Below, piece after piece: positions 34,880 through 45,145 of a stretch of DNA of 64,000 nucleotides; the stretch's first letter is position 1; each line of letters opens with the position of its first letter. The position numbers and the translations under genes were made by a program. The DNA lies in contig NZ_QJKB01000001.1 of the NCBI RefSeq assembly GCF_003201815.1, forward strand, positions 620,001 to 684,000, written 5' to 3'. This DNA comes from Undibacterium pigrum. GTDB lineage: Bacteria; Pseudomonadota; Gammaproteobacteria; Burkholderiales; Burkholderiaceae_D. The notes beneath the pieces are model-generated. The model was not told the DNA's origin. It searched no databases and was given only the letters and a program-made list of their open reading frames with translations.

Positions 34880-34910
34880 AAATGGGCCGCAAATTGCGGC
34901 CCATTTTTTT
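34880..34910 (+). terminator. Rho-independent terminator after the S46 peptidase
   Basis: TGGGCCGC and GCGGCCCA form an 8-bp GC-rich stem, extendable outward by A-T pairs, followed by seven T residues, 28 bases after the stop codon. Confidence 0.9.
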
Positions 34911-35148
34911 GTTCTGCCAAATTTCCTGGAGTCACTTGAGTTCAAGTTTGTCGATAAATTTGCTGGCAGCGCGACGGAACTAAGACTGTCGAGACAAATG
35001 GGGTGGAGCTACGGTGTCTGATAAACGCTAGCACCCAAAGACAGGTGTTATTTGTTTTGTATATTTGCTACTTCTGTTGACGTGTAGCTGATGCAATCTA
35101 CATAGATTGTTAAATCTGAATAAATATTTCTTGTAATTAATATATAAT

Positions 35149-35167
35149 ACGAATAGTTCTCATTTGC
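35149..35167. promoter_or_regulatory. Possible Fur box upstream of the TonB receptor operon
   Basis: Read on the minus strand, GCAAATGAGAACTATTCGT matches the 19-bp Fur consensus at about 11 positions with the AATGA core intact. It lies about 40 bases before the receptor ATG, within an AT-rich 300-base region with no gene. The siderophore-receptor operon makes Fur control likely. Confidence 0.5.
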
Positions 35168-35206
35168 ATTCATTATATTTACACTTATATTAATTAAGCT
35201 GAGCTC

Positions 35207-37597
35207 ATGCACCTCCTTACACCACGCCTTGTACCCATCTCGTTTTCCCTGACTATTTGTGCTGCCATGGTTGCCAGCACTTTCATAGCGCCCGCTGCCA
35301 TGGCGCAGACATCGACTACGGCTGTCCGTCCCTACAATATTCCAGCGCAAGCCTTGGGTGGGGCCTTGAGCACCTGGGCAGCTCAGGCTGGCGTGCAACT
35401 AAAGTTGCAGCAATCCGTGGTGGCAGGCAAGACTGCGCCAGCAGTTCAGGGCAATTATTCTGATCGTGAAGCACTTGATTTGCTGTTGGCTGGCAGTGGT
35501 TTGATGGCTGCGCAAGATGGCAGTGCGGTGAGCATCCAGGCTGTAGCTCAGCCCGCGACTGTCACGATGCAGAACGTCAATGTCACAGCAAACCGGCTTG
35601 GTCGTATCACTGAAGGAAGTGATTCTTATACACCCGGCACCATCGCCACAGCGACCCGCATGGTGTTGACGCCGCGTGAAACTCCGCAATCGATCAGCGT
35701 AGTCACGCGACAAGAGATGGATGACTTCAATCTGAATTCCATCGATCAGGTAATGATGCATACACCCGCCATCAGCATCGTGACTTATGACAGCGAGCGT
35801 ACTGAATACTACGCACGTGGTTTTGCCATCCAGAACTTCCAGTATGACGGTATCCCGATGACGCGCAATTCGTCTTACTCGGCGGGTAACACCCTGAGTG
35901 ACATGGCGCTGTACGACCGTGTTGAAGTGCTCAAAGGTTCAACTGGTTTGTTGACAGGCAGCGGCATGCCTGGCGCGACAATCAATCTTATCCGCAAAAA
36001 ACCTACACGCAAATTCAGTGGCAATGCTTCATTGTCGGCAGGTACATGGAACACTTATCGCGGCGACATCGATGTTGGCGGTACAGTGAACGATAGTGGT
36101 AGCGTGCGCATGCGCGGTGTGGCCGCCTATCAGGATAAACAGTCCAATCTTGACCGCTATTCTCGTTCTACATCGACACTGTACGGCATACTGGAAGCAG
36201 ATGTTGCACCCAATACCTTGCTGACCGTTGGTGCTGATTTCCAGAACAATACGCCGAAGGCATCGACTTGGGGTGGCATCCCCTTGCTGAATGCAAAAGG
36301 CGAATTCAATGACATGCCGCGTTCCCACAATAATGGCACTAACTGGAGCCACTGGGATCAATACACCCGCACCGCCTTTGCAACGCTGGAGCATAAATTC
36401 GCCAATAGCTGGATCGCCAGATTGCAGTATAACCACCAAATTAATGGTTATGATGCCGCACTGGGTGCAGCTGCCAGTGGTTTTCCCAATCCTGCAGATG
36501 GTAAAGGTGTCTCCATGTGGGTGGGTAAATACGTAGGGCGCACAGTCAGTGATGCATTTGATGGCTATGTCAGCGGCCCGTTCAGTCTGGGCGGGCGTGA
36601 ACATGAACTGGTGATAGGCGGCAGCTTGTCTAAATCCCGTTGGACCAATAACGGTTACAGCGCACCATCCAGCTATAGCACTACAGTGCCAGATTTTTAC
36701 CACTGGCAGGGCAATGTCGCAGAACCGGCATGGCCTGCGACGCCAGGTTTTGGCAATGATGAAACTACCCGTGAACGTGGCTTGTATGCCGCTGCACGCT
36801 GGGATTTGCATGACAGCACAAAGCTGATCACCGGTGGCCGCTGGTCCAGTTACCGCAACCGTGAACAGAATATGGAAGAGTCTGGCGTATTCGTGCCTTA
36901 TGTCGGTGCAGTCGTCGATATCAATAAAAACTACTCGGTCTATGCCAGTTATACCAATATCTTCAGCCCGCAATCCAATCAGGATGCGCAAGGCCGCACC
37001 TTGGCACCGGTTGAAGGCAAAAATTATGAAGTAGGCATGAAGGGCGCATTCTTTGATGGTCGCCTGAATGCTTCTGCCGCCATTTTTGAATTGGTGCAAG
37101 ATAACTTCGCCATAGAAACCAGTGGCAAGACTCCTATGGGTGGCGTGGCCTATCGTGCTGCGCAAGGCGTCAAAACCAAAGGTTACGAACTGGAATTGTC
37201 TGGCCAACTGGCAGCAGGCTGGCAAATGCATGCGGGCTATTCACATAATGTCTCCCGCCAGCAGGGGGAGCAGGTTGCTACGCTGACGCCATCAAATCAG
37301 TTCAGTCTGTACACCAGCTATAAACAAAATGCCCTGACGCTGGGTGGTGGCGCACGCTGGCAAGACAAGACCTGGGGGGATATCAGCAAGCCTAATGGCG
37401 AAACCATACGCCATACGGTCGATAGTTACTGGCTGTTTGACGCCATGGCACGCTATGAGTTCAGCAAACAGCTGTCGGCCTCGGTTGGAGTGAAAAACCT
37501 GTTCGATAAAAAGTACTACACCATCTTTAACTGGTATAGCACTTATACCTGGGGTGAGCCGCGCAGCGTGAATATGAACGTCAACTACAAGTTCTGA
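35207..37597 (+). CDS. TonB-dependent siderophore receptor with N-terminal STN domain
   Basis: 796 residues: signal peptide (~1-33, AAMAQ), STN secretin/TonB short domain (~40-110, YNIPAQALGGALSTWAAQAGVQL), plug (~140-290, PRETPQSISVVTRQEMDDF and the KGSTGLLTGSGMPGATINLIRKKP motif of siderophore receptors) and a beta-barrel ending in aromatic F. An STN domain normally signals to a FecR-type anti-sigma factor, but no fecIR pair is adjacent. Heads an operon with inner-membrane partners. Ligand unknown; FpvA/FoxA-like. Confidence 0.92.
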   Translation: MHLLTPRLVPISFSLTICAAMVASTFIAPAAMAQTSTTAVRPYNIPAQALGGALSTWAAQAGVQLKLQQSVVAGKTAPAVQGNYSDREALDLLLAGSGLMAAQDGSAVSIQAVAQPATVTMQNVNVTANRLGRITEGSDSYTPGTIATATRMVLTPRETPQSISVVTRQEMDDFNLNSIDQVMMHTPAISIVTYDSERTEYYARGFAIQNFQYDGIPMTRNSSYSAGNTLSDMALYDRVEVLKGSTGLLTGSGMPGATINLIRKKPTRKFSGNASLSAGTWNTYRGDIDVGGTVNDSGSVRMRGVAAYQDKQSNLDRYSRSTSTLYGILEADVAPNTLLTVGADFQNNTPKASTWGGIPLLNAKGEFNDMPRSHNNGTNWSHWDQYTRTAFATLEHKFANSWIARLQYNHQINGYDAALGAAASGFPNPADGKGVSMWVGKYVGRTVSDAFDGYVSGPFSLGGREHELVIGGSLSKSRWTNNGYSAPSSYSTTVPDFYHWQGNVAEPAWPATPGFGNDETTRERGLYAAARWDLHDSTKLITGGRWSSYRNREQNMEESGVFVPYVGAVVDINKNYSVYASYTNIFSPQSNQDAQGRTLAPVEGKNYEVGMKGAFFDGRLNASAAIFELVQDNFAIETSGKTPMGGVAYRAAQGVKTKGYELELSGQLAAGWQMHAGYSHNVSRQQGEQVATLTPSNQFSLYTSYKQNALTLGGGARWQDKTWGDISKPNGETIRHTVDSYWLFDAMARYEFSKQLSASVGVKNLFDKKYYTIFNWYSTYTWGEPRSVNMNVNYKF

Positions 37598-37601
37598 CGC
37601 C

Positions 37602-37898
37602 ATGGCGAGCCACGCGCCTGCCAGGCTGGTTCTGGCACATCGCTTTGTAGCCGCCATTTTTGGCGCTTACATCTTCGCCTGGGGCTTTATTGCCCTGGGT
37701 ACGGCTGGCTTGTTTGCGCTCGGCATGCCATTTCATGATGCCGAGCACCTCAGCAGCATGCTGGTTTTTCTTGTGTATCTGGGGGCCTTCCTGTGGGCCT
37801 TTATCGCAAAAAGCATGCTGCGACTGTGGTTGCTGCTAGCTGGGGGAGGGGGCTTGATGGCTGCAGGCGCCTCATTGTTGCAGCATTTCCTGGTTTAA
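37602..37898 (+). CDS. DUF3649 small inner-membrane protein of iron-uptake operons
   Basis: 98 residues with three predicted membrane helices (about 14-38, 50-70, 75-95) and the start of typical DUF3649 proteins. These occur with TonB siderophore receptors and PepSY-domain proteins, and this copy starts four bases after the receptor stop. Exact role is not known; possibly part of the reductive release or transport step in the inner membrane. Confidence 0.8.
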   Translation: MASHAPARLVLAHRFVAAIFGAYIFAWGFIALGTAGLFALGMPFHDAEHLSSMLVFLVYLGAFLWAFIAKSMLRLWLLLAGGGGLMAAGASLLQHFLV

Positions 37899-37913
37899 AG
37901 AGAGTAGATCCTC

Positions 37914-39605
37914 ATGTTCCAAAATTCCCGCCTTGCACTGGCATGGCTGCACACCTGGTTAGGCTTGTTGCTGGGTTTTGTCCTTATCGTGGTTTTCTTC
38001 TTCGGTGCACTCTCGGTATTTGATCGCGAGATAGACCGCTGGGCCATTCCGCAATCGCGTTTTGCACCTCAGCCCATGCCATCTTTTGACAAAGTGCTGC
38101 GCCCGGTGTTTGAAAGCATGCAGCCCACACCAGCCAGCGTTGACTCCATGCGCGAGCGCGTCAATGGTGCCATGCCTGAGCGTTTCGATACAGTGCGTCG
38201 CTGGGGAGCATACACCACCCATCGCGACCCGGTGCTGGGCATTTTTTCTGGCTATGAAATCCCCAATGCCAAAGACCCGGAAGACGCAGTCTGGGGTTCA
38301 CGCACCATAGACCCACGTAATGGCAATCCACTGCCCGATGACCGCCTGAAAATCGGCAGCCAGTTTTTTTATCCGCTGCACTATAGCCTGCATCTGAACT
38401 GGCTGAGTCTGGGTTACTGGATAGTAGGATTCTCTGCCATGGTCATGTTGATTGCCTTGGTCAGCGGCATTGTCATGCACCGTAAAATATTCCGCGAGTT
38501 GTTCACGTTCCGGGCTAAAAAGCGCGGCCAGCGCCGGGTGCTAGATTTGCACAACCTGACTGGCGTTGTCGCATTGCCTTTCCATTTTTTCTTTGCATTG
38601 ACGGGCCTGATTATCTTTGCCGGAATTTATTTTCCAGTCACTCACACCCAGCTTGAACCTTTGCATGAGTTGCACGAAAAACTTGAGGCCAAAGAAACAG
38701 GTTTGCCGCAGCATCGTTCAGGCACTGCTGCGCCCCTAGCATCGGTAGATGCCATGATGGCCGAGGCGCAAAGGCGCTGGGCAGCGCGTGGTATGGCAGG
38801 TGAAATCGGCTTTTTGGCCCTGCAGCATGTTGGTGACAGTAATGGCTATGTCAGCATCTACCGTGCGGGTACTGACCGTATTGCGCTCACTGGCGAGGGC
38901 ATACATTTCAAGGCATCGACAGGCACGGTACTGCGCGAAGACCCGCCGCAAACTGCAGTTGCCAGTGTCAATGAATTTCTCACTGGCTTGCATCTACAAC
39001 ATTTTCGTCACTGGCTGCTGCGCTGGTTATATGTATTTGGCGGCCTGGCAGGTTGCGTCTGTATTGCTACGGGTTTCATCTTCTTTGTTGAAAAGCGCAA
39101 GCAGCAGCATGCCAAGCAAGCTAGCCAGGGCGTGCGCGTGGTTGATGCAATGGCGGTTACAACCGTCACAGGCACACTGATTGCTACACTAGGTATGCTG
39201 ATAGCAAACCGCCTGTTGCCGGACCAGCTGCCTGTCAATTGGCCAGCACGTGGAGACCTCGAGCAATACCTGTTCTGGGCCACATGGTTATTAGCCATGA
39301 TCCACGCATTCTGGCGTTCCGCACCAGTCGCCAAAGCCCGGCCATCGCCAGCATGGTTGGAGCAATGCTGGGCCATAGCCGCGATGGCGGTAGCTGCCGT
39401 TTTGCTGAACTGGATCACGACAGGCGATCACCTTGTGCAAACTCTCAGCAAAGCTTATTGGCCGGTGGCTGGCGTAGACCTGTTCATGCTGGCAAGTGCT
39501 GGAATGGCTGTGATTACCGCAAATAATCTCAGATACCGTGCAGGCGATACTTCTACGTCTCAAAATACTAAACCTGCTACAGACAAAGAGGTTAGCCGTG
39601 CTTGA
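37914..39605 (+). CDS. PepSY-associated inner-membrane protein (siderophore utilisation/reductase type)
   Basis: 563 residues with several membrane helices (about 15-37, 167-190, 213-237, 350-375, 415-435, 450-470 and more near the end), a periplasmic PepSY-like region and conserved His positions near helix ends (LHTWLGLLLGF, VLDLHNLTGVVALPFHFFFALTG). Such proteins (FoxB/PiuB relatives) are thought to accept electrons or act in releasing iron from siderophores. Third gene of the operon; it overlaps the next gene by eight bases. Confidence 0.85.
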   Translation: MFQNSRLALAWLHTWLGLLLGFVLIVVFFFGALSVFDREIDRWAIPQSRFAPQPMPSFDKVLRPVFESMQPTPASVDSMRERVNGAMPERFDTVRRWGAYTTHRDPVLGIFSGYEIPNAKDPEDAVWGSRTIDPRNGNPLPDDRLKIGSQFFYPLHYSLHLNWLSLGYWIVGFSAMVMLIALVSGIVMHRKIFRELFTFRAKKRGQRRVLDLHNLTGVVALPFHFFFALTGLIIFAGIYFPVTHTQLEPLHELHEKLEAKETGLPQHRSGTAAPLASVDAMMAEAQRRWAARGMAGEIGFLALQHVGDSNGYVSIYRAGTDRIALTGEGIHFKASTGTVLREDPPQTAVASVNEFLTGLHLQHFRHWLLRWLYVFGGLAGCVCIATGFIFFVEKRKQQHAKQASQGVRVVDAMAVTTVTGTLIATLGMLIANRLLPDQLPVNWPARGDLEQYLFWATWLLAMIHAFWRSAPVAKARPSPAWLEQCWAIAAMAVAAVLLNWITTGDHLVQTLSKAYWPVAGVDLFMLASAGMAVITANNLRYRAGDTSTSQNTKPATDKEVSRA

Positions 39606-39915
39606 TTCTATGTTCTTAGCTGGAGCACTGATAGCAAGTGTGGCTGGCATGGGCTGGCTGGCGCTGGCAATGGAAACACACTGGGAGCAGGTGCGTGGAA
39701 GTGATCTCCGGTCTTTGCGCATCACTACCCAGTTGCGCTGCATGGGCGCTGCAGGTTTATTTGTGTCCTTGCTTTTTTGCCTGAAGGTCGACCATGCTTC
39801 CATGGCGGCCCTGGTATGGGTAATGACATTGGCCATCGCTGCAGTAAGTACGGCCTTCACATTGACCTGGCGTCCGCGCTGGTTGCGGATTCTGGTGTTT
39901 TGGGTTCGCCGCTGA
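39598..39915 (+). CDS. DUF3325 small inner-membrane protein
   Basis: About 105 residues from a GTG at 39598, with AGAGG eight bases upstream. Three membrane helices and a basic C-terminus (WRPRWLRILVFWVRR). It fits DUF3325, which travels with DUF3649 and PepSY proteins in siderophore operons. An open frame extends further upstream to 39538, but that part lies inside the PepSY gene. Confidence 0.75.
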   Translation: MLDSMFLAGALIASVAGMGWLALAMETHWEQVRGSDLRSLRITTQLRCMGAAGLFVSLLFCLKVDHASMAALVWVMTLAIAAVSTAFTLTWRPRWLRILVFWVRR

Positions 39916-39967
39916 AAAACTGCATGTCAGCATGCAGTTCGATAAAGTCCGTTCAGTCTTATATCGA

Positions 39968-40585
39968 CTATGTTGACGAAGGCTTCAGCGATATTAGTTT
40001 TTCTAAAAATCGTTCGCAGGCAACATCTGGTGCCCATGGTTCCCAGGGCTGGCAATCATAGATTTCTGCGAGTGGATCTTCTTCCAGTATGGGCAGTTTG
40101 ATTTGCAGCACATCCAGCACTTCGTTGCGCGGCCAGCCGGCACAATGCACGGCTTCTGAGGCGGCGATCAGTTCATCTGCAAGTTTGTGCAGGCGGTAAT
40201 CCATATCATCCCAAGCCGGGAGCTGATAACGTTGAACGATGGCATCTGTCAATCTGTCGCTGACTGCCTTGAACGGTGCGCCCAGTACAGCCTTTAGCGG
40301 TGAAATGCAATCGAAGGCGAGCAAGCCTTCTTCTCCATCATGCAGGAGTTCGCGCAGCGCAGCCCCGTTGCTTAAGGCCGGGTCCGCCATGGTACTGCGC
40401 AAAGCCAGTACATTCAGGCTATGCTGCGCGACTGACAGTGGCCTTGCCCAGCAAGATTCACCACCCCAGCGGTAAGTGCGGGACAGCCTGTCGGCCAGGT
40501 CACTATCCAGCCATGCCTGGGGATCGGGATTAATCAGATCCAGGTGCTTGCCCGATGGCAGCCTGATCCATGCTCGTGTTTTCAA
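39968..40585 (-). CDS. HD-domain phosphohydrolase, YfbR-like
   Basis: 205 residues. The HD signature is in ARPLSVAQHSLNVLAL and RELLHDGEEGLLAFDC (metal-binding His and His-Asp), followed by a conserved Asp further on (LHKLADELIAASEA). YfbR-type enzymes remove the phosphate of 5'-deoxynucleotides, but this protein could be a different HD hydrolase. Stands alone, convergent with the iron operon. Confidence 0.78.
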   Translation of the reverse strand: MKTRAWIRLPSGKHLDLINPDPQAWLDSDLADRLSRTYRWGGESCWARPLSVAQHSLNVLALRSTMADPALSNGAALRELLHDGEEGLLAFDCISPLKAVLGAPFKAVSDRLTDAIVQRYQLPAWDDMDYRLHKLADELIAASEAVHCAGWPRNEVLDVLQIKLPILEEDPLAEIYDCQPWEPWAPDVACERFLEKLISLKPSST

Positions 40586-40647
40586 TAGTGTGTCCTGACG
40601 CCACGCAAATGCGCAGCCCGAAAACTACTATCTTATCTTATTCAGGC

Positions 40648-41337
40648 TTACTGATCTTGAGGAAGATGAGAATCAGGCAAGCTGGAAAGCAGTTTTTCCT
40701 TGCCATAAAATTTCACGCCCATCTGTATCCTTTCCCTGCCGGTTTCGCGACGGTGGCGGTTGGTGTCTCGCAATGAGTAAACGCAACCACAATATTCCTG
40801 CTGGTAAAAATTCTCGCGCTTGCTGATCTCTATCATGCGTGATGAACCACCGCCCTTGCGCCAGTTGTAAGTCCAGTAGATCAGATCATCATAACGCGCT
40901 GCGGCACGCTCACCACAACCATTGATCTGATTCATGTCTTTCCAGCGTGAAATGCCGAGTGAGCTGGTGATGGTGTCAAAACCATGCTCATGCGCATACA
41001 GCGCCGTGCGCTCAAAACGCATGTCAAAGCAGGTGGTGCAACGCTCGCCACGTTCAGGTGAATTTTCCATGCCATTGACGCGTTCAAACCAGTTATCGAG
41101 GTCATAATCGGCATCAATGAACTCTATGCCATGTTGTTCGGCAAAGCGGATATTTTCCTGTTTGCGGATTTCATATTCACGTAGCGGATGAATATTCGGA
41201 TTGTAAAAGTAAATCGCGTAGCTGATGCCGGAAGCCTGCATCGCTTCCATCACTTCACCTGAACAAGGTGCACAGCAAGAATGCAAAAGTACTTTGCTGC
41301 GGCCTTCTGGCAAAATCAGGGGAGGGCGCTCAGTCAT
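40648..41337 (-). CDS. queH: QueH, epoxyqueuosine reductase
   Basis: 229 residues. The motif [43 protein letters not shown] and the EYCGCVYSL cysteines define QueH (DUF208), the non-cobalamin epoxyqueuosine reductase that finishes queuosine in tRNA and uses Fe-S. The four-cysteine pattern is intact. Separated from metE by a hairpin. Confidence 0.92.
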   Translation of the reverse strand: MTERPPLILPEGRSKVLLHSCCAPCSGEVMEAMQASGISYAIYFYNPNIHPLREYEIRKQENIRFAEQHGIEFIDADYDLDNWFERVNGMENSPERGERCTTCFDMRFERTALYAHEHGFDTITSSLGISRWKDMNQINGCGERAAARYDDLIYWTYNWRKGGGSSRMIEISKRENFYQQEYCGCVYSLRDTNRHRRETGRERIQMGVKFYGKEKLLSSLPDSHLPQDQ

Positions 41338-41362
41338 GTTAATCCTGTCCGGAAAATGAAAT

Positions 41363-41384
41363 GTCCCGGAGAAATTTCCGGGAC
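41363..41384. terminator. Hairpin between metE and queH
   Basis: GTCCCGGA and TCCGGGAC pair perfectly over 8 bp with a 6-base loop. On the minus strand it is followed by a moderately U-rich run. It is placed to end metE transcripts. Confidence 0.7.
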
Positions 41385-41450
41385 GGTTTTAGTGCTTGAA
41401 GAATTGACATATTGACGAAACAAGTCAATTCTTACTCCTATACTGCGCTT

Positions 41451-43760
41451 TTACGCTGCATTACGCAGGGCTTTAGCCGCCGCCACCATATTGGTCAGCG
41501 CAGGAATTACTTCTTCCCATGCGCGTGTCTTCAAGCCGCAATCCGGATTGACCCACAGGCGTTCAGCCGGGATACGTTCAGCCGCTTTCTTCATCAATTG
41601 CTCAATATGCGCCTGGGTCGGGATATTCGGCGAATGGATGTCATACACACCAGGGCCGATTTCGTTAGGGTAATTAAAGTGATCGAAGGCATCCAGTAAC
41701 TCCATGTCAGAGCGTGAAGTTTCTATGGTAATCACGTCAGCATCCATGCCAGCGATAGATTCAATGATGTCATTGAATTCTGAATAGCACATATGGGTAT
41801 GAATCTGGGTTTCATCCTGCGCACCGTTGGCCGTGATGCGGAAAGATTCTACTGCCCAGCCCAGGTATTCCTGCCATTGTGCTTTACGCAGTGGCAGGCC
41901 TTCGCGCAATGCTGCCTCATCGATCTGGATTACGCGCACGCCTGCTTTTTCCAGGTCCAGCACTTCTTCGCGTATTGCCAGGGCAAGCTGGTAACAGGAT
42001 ACCGAGCGCGGCTGGTCATCACGCACGAAAGACCAGTTCAGGATAGTGACCGGGCCAGTCAGCATACCCTTCATCGGCTTTGCAGTCAGGGACTGGGCAT
42101 AGCGGCTCCATTCCACCGTCATGGCTTTGGGGCGGGCAATGTCACCGAACAGGATTGGCGGTTTCACGCAACGTGAACCATACGACTGTACCCAGCCAAA
42201 CTGGCTGAAGGTGTAACCGTCAAGCTGCTCACCAAAGTATTCAACCATGTCATTGCGCTCCGCTTCGCCGTGCACCAGCACGTCCAGGCCCAGTGCCTCC
42301 TGTTCACGCACACTGCGGGCAATCTCTGCCTGCATGGCGACTTTATAGCCAGCTTCATCCAGTCTGCCTGCCTTGAATTCACTGCGTGCATGGCGGATTT
42401 CTGCCGTCTGCGGGAAAGAACCGATAGTCGTCGTCGGATACGCGGGCAGCTTCAGCAATGTGGCCTGCTTGCTGGCGCGCTGCGCATAGGCGCTCTGACG
42501 TTGTCCCATGCCTGCAGTAATGGCGGCAACGGCGGCTTTGACGGCTGCATTGTTCGCCCGTGGTGAGGTGCGGCGTGCTGTAATCGCTGCCTGGTTGGCC
42601 TCCAGCTCATTTTTGACGGCGGCGCTACCCTGATTCAGAGCAGTTGCCAAGACCTTGAGTTCATCGAGCTTTTGGATCGCAAAAGCCAGCCATGAACGGA
42701 TATCGGCGTCCAGTTTTTGTTCACTGTTCAGATCAACTGGTACATGCAGCAATGAACAGCTAGGCGCTATCCACAAACGGTCGCCCAGTTTTTTTGCTAC
42801 CGGCGTAAGCCATTCCAGCACGGCGTTGAGATCAGTTTTCCAGATATTGCGGCCATTGATGACACCCAGTGACAATACGCGGTCTTGTGGCAATTGTTCT
42901 ACGACAGCACTGACTTCTGCGCGTGCATTGATGGCATCCAGATGCAGGCCTTGTACAGGTAATTGGCATGCCAGCGCCAGGTTTTCTTGCAACTGACCAA
43001 AGTAAGTTGCCAGCAGCAGTTTGACTTTGCCAGTCGTCTGCTTGACCAATATGGTGTATGCAGTCTTGATCGCATGTTGCCATTCTGCGGTCAATTCGGT
43101 GACCAGTATGGGTTCATCGATTTGTACCCATTCAACGCCCTGTGCCGCAAGCTGGTTCAGCAATTCTGCATAGACTGGCAGCAGGCGCGGCAGCAGGGCC
43201 AGCTTGTCAGTATCGTCCTTGGCTTTTCCCAGGGACAGGTAAGTGACCGGGCCAATGATGACTGGCTTGGCTTTCACACCCAGGCGTTTGGCTTCTGCCA
43301 ATTGTTCCAGCAGGCGTGTAGCATCCAGCGCAAACTTTGTTTCAGCGGTAAATTCTGGGACGATATAGTGATAATTGGTATCAAACCATTTGGTCATTTC
43401 GCCAGCCGCAACACCATCACCTGCGCCACAGCAGGCACTGTGGTCTTCCAGCCCTTTGGCAGAACGGCCACGGGCAACACGGAAATAATTATCCAGCACA
43501 TCGCCATGAAAACCGCTGACACGTTCAGGCAAATTGCCGAGCGTGAAGCTCATGTCCAGCATCTGGTCGTAAAACGCAAAGTCGCCAACCGGTGTCAGGT
43601 CCAGTGCAGACTGGTGACTCCAGTGGCGCTGGCGCAATTCTGCACCCAGACCCTTCAGTGCATCGCGTGAAGATTCACCTTTCCAGTAAGATTCCAGCGC
43701 AAACTTGAGTTCGCGTTTGGCACCGATGCGGGGAAAGCCCAGATTATGTGTAATGACCAT
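41451..43760 (-). CDS. metE: Cobalamin-independent methionine synthase
   Basis: 769 residues, the usual length for MetE. The N-terminal ([15 protein letters not shown]) and catalytic halves are both present; zinc site residues are visible in [11 protein letters not shown] (His and Cys), [10 protein letters not shown] (Glu) and NPDCGLKTR (Cys). Uses methyltetrahydrofolate polyglutamate to methylate homocysteine. Divergent from metR, which normally activates it. Confidence 0.97.
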   Translation of the reverse strand: MVITHNLGFPRIGAKRELKFALESYWKGESSRDALKGLGAELRQRHWSHQSALDLTPVGDFAFYDQMLDMSFTLGNLPERVSGFHGDVLDNYFRVARGRSAKGLEDHSACCGAGDGVAAGEMTKWFDTNYHYIVPEFTAETKFALDATRLLEQLAEAKRLGVKAKPVIIGPVTYLSLGKAKDDTDKLALLPRLLPVYAELLNQLAAQGVEWVQIDEPILVTELTAEWQHAIKTAYTILVKQTTGKVKLLLATYFGQLQENLALACQLPVQGLHLDAINARAEVSAVVEQLPQDRVLSLGVINGRNIWKTDLNAVLEWLTPVAKKLGDRLWIAPSCSLLHVPVDLNSEQKLDADIRSWLAFAIQKLDELKVLATALNQGSAAVKNELEANQAAITARRTSPRANNAAVKAAVAAITAGMGQRQSAYAQRASKQATLLKLPAYPTTTIGSFPQTAEIRHARSEFKAGRLDEAGYKVAMQAEIARSVREQEALGLDVLVHGEAERNDMVEYFGEQLDGYTFSQFGWVQSYGSRCVKPPILFGDIARPKAMTVEWSRYAQSLTAKPMKGMLTGPVTILNWSFVRDDQPRSVSCYQLALAIREEVLDLEKAGVRVIQIDEAALREGLPLRKAQWQEYLGWAVESFRITANGAQDETQIHTHMCYSEFNDIIESIAGMDADVITIETSRSDMELLDAFDHFNYPNEIGPGVYDIHSPNIPTQAHIEQLMKKAAERIPAERLWVNPDCGLKTRAWEEVIPALTNMVAAAKALRNAA

Positions 43761-43870
43761 GATGTTGTCTTCATTCCATTGAGATTATTGAATGAGGCCT
43801 ATGCTATAGTCAGCAAATCATGAAGTAAAATGATGTTTTCTCATTATTCGATTACTTTTATTCATGCATT

Positions 43871-44791
43871 ATGCTCGAACGCATACATCTTTCCATCATC
43901 CAGGAAGTGGAAAAACAGGGCTCACTGACTGCTGCGGCGTCTGCCTTGTTCCTGACCCAGTCAGCGCTTAGTCATGCCATCAAAAAGCTGGAGCTGCAAC
44001 TGGGCACCGATATCTGGCTGCGTGAAGGACGCAGCCTGCGACTGACACAGGCAGGTGAATATCTGCTGGCCGTCGCCAACCGCGTGCTGCCGCAGCTGGC
44101 AATGGCAGAAGAACGCATGAGCCAATATGCCTGCGGTGAACGCGGCACCTTGCGCATAGGCATGGAATGCCATCCCTGTTACCAGTGGCTCTTGAAGGTG
44201 GTGTCACCTTATCTGGCAAGCTGGCCCGATGTTGATGTCGATGTCAAACAAAAATTCCAGTTTGGCGGCATTGGTGCCTTGTTTGGTTATGAGATAGATT
44301 TGCTGGTGACGCCTGATCCGCTCTACAAACCTGGCCTGCATTTCGAACCTGTATTTGATTACGAGCAGGTGCTGGTTGTCAGCCGCAAACATGCGCTGGC
44401 CAAGGTTGCCTATGCGCAGCCAGCACAGCTGGGCGATGAAGTGCTCATCACTTATCCCGTAGCAATAGACCGGCTGGATATCTATAACCAGTTTTTGATG
44501 CCAGCCGGAATCAGCCCACAGCGGCACAAGACTATAGAGACTACCGACATCATGTTGCAGATGGTAGAAAGTGGCCGTGGCGTTGCCGCCTTGCCGCGCT
44601 GGCTGGCAGAAGAATATGCAGAGAAAATGGATGTAGTGGCGGTCCGCCTTGGCCGCGAGGGTATCGCCAAACAGATATTTTTAGGTGCGCGCGAAGCGGA
44701 TGTCGATATCGATTATTTGAAAGCCTTCGTTGAACTGGCACGGCGCTTTGATGGCATCTATATTCAAGCTGGTCAATCGAATAAAAAATAA
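43871..44791 (+). CDS. metR: MetR, LysR-type activator of methionine genes
   Basis: 306 residues: N-terminal LysR helix-turn-helix (LTAAASALFLTQSALSHAIKKLELQLG) and a type II periplasmic-binding effector domain. Divergent from metE with a 110-base promoter gap; homocysteine is the usual co-effector in this family. A clear TGAA-N5-TTCA site was not evident in the gap. Confidence 0.92.
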   Translation: MLERIHLSIIQEVEKQGSLTAAASALFLTQSALSHAIKKLELQLGTDIWLREGRSLRLTQAGEYLLAVANRVLPQLAMAEERMSQYACGERGTLRIGMECHPCYQWLLKVVSPYLASWPDVDVDVKQKFQFGGIGALFGYEIDLLVTPDPLYKPGLHFEPVFDYEQVLVVSRKHALAKVAYAQPAQLGDEVLITYPVAIDRLDIYNQFLMPAGISPQRHKTIETTDIMLQMVESGRGVAALPRWLAEEYAEKMDVVAVRLGREGIAKQIFLGAREADVDIDYLKAFVELARRFDGIYIQAGQSNKK

Positions 44792-44931
44792 GCGTTATCC
44801 CGGCTACTTGAATTCTGCATTGACATCCTCTCCAGCATTGCCAACTGATCGCTGCTTTGGTTTCAGCGTTCGTTGTGTATGCCGCACTGCAAAATATTTG
44901 CTTGTTGCCACAAGTCTTACATAAACTTTAT

Positions 44932-44942
44932 GTTTAGTAAAA
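44932..44942. promoter_or_regulatory. Candidate LacI operator GTTTA-N-TAAAC (10 of 11 match) upstream of the sugar transporter
   Basis: GTTTAGTAAAA lies about 200 bases before the transporter ATG, in the otherwise featureless ~350-base gap after metR. It matches the palindrome shared with the lacI, GH20 and right-edge gene regions in all but the last base. Confidence 0.45.
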
Positions 44943-45145
44943 ACTATAAACATCATTCAAATATAAAACTGAAATTGCATGTCTGCTCATAGAGCGGTAT
45001 ATATGCAAAAGCAGTTTCCTAATCAAAGTGCTGATGATGGTAATTTTTATCATGGCACCGGGATAAAACCGCTCTTCCAAGAGAGAGACAAACCAAGCCT
45101 GGCAAGTGCAACATGTGCAGTCAAACCTAAACTACTTATATCACT

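Noticed and set aside
36029..37231. A 400-codon open frame on the minus strand
   Set aside because: Antisense to the TonB receptor, whose barrel is continuous. The long frame results from codon bias of the real gene.
42963..43670. A 235-codon plus-strand open frame
   Set aside because: Antisense to metE, an intact housekeeping gene.
43761..43870. A MetR box or cobalamin riboswitch between metE and metR
   Set aside because: The gap is too short for a cobalamin riboswitch, and I found no clean TGAA-N5-TTCA dyad, so nothing was called.
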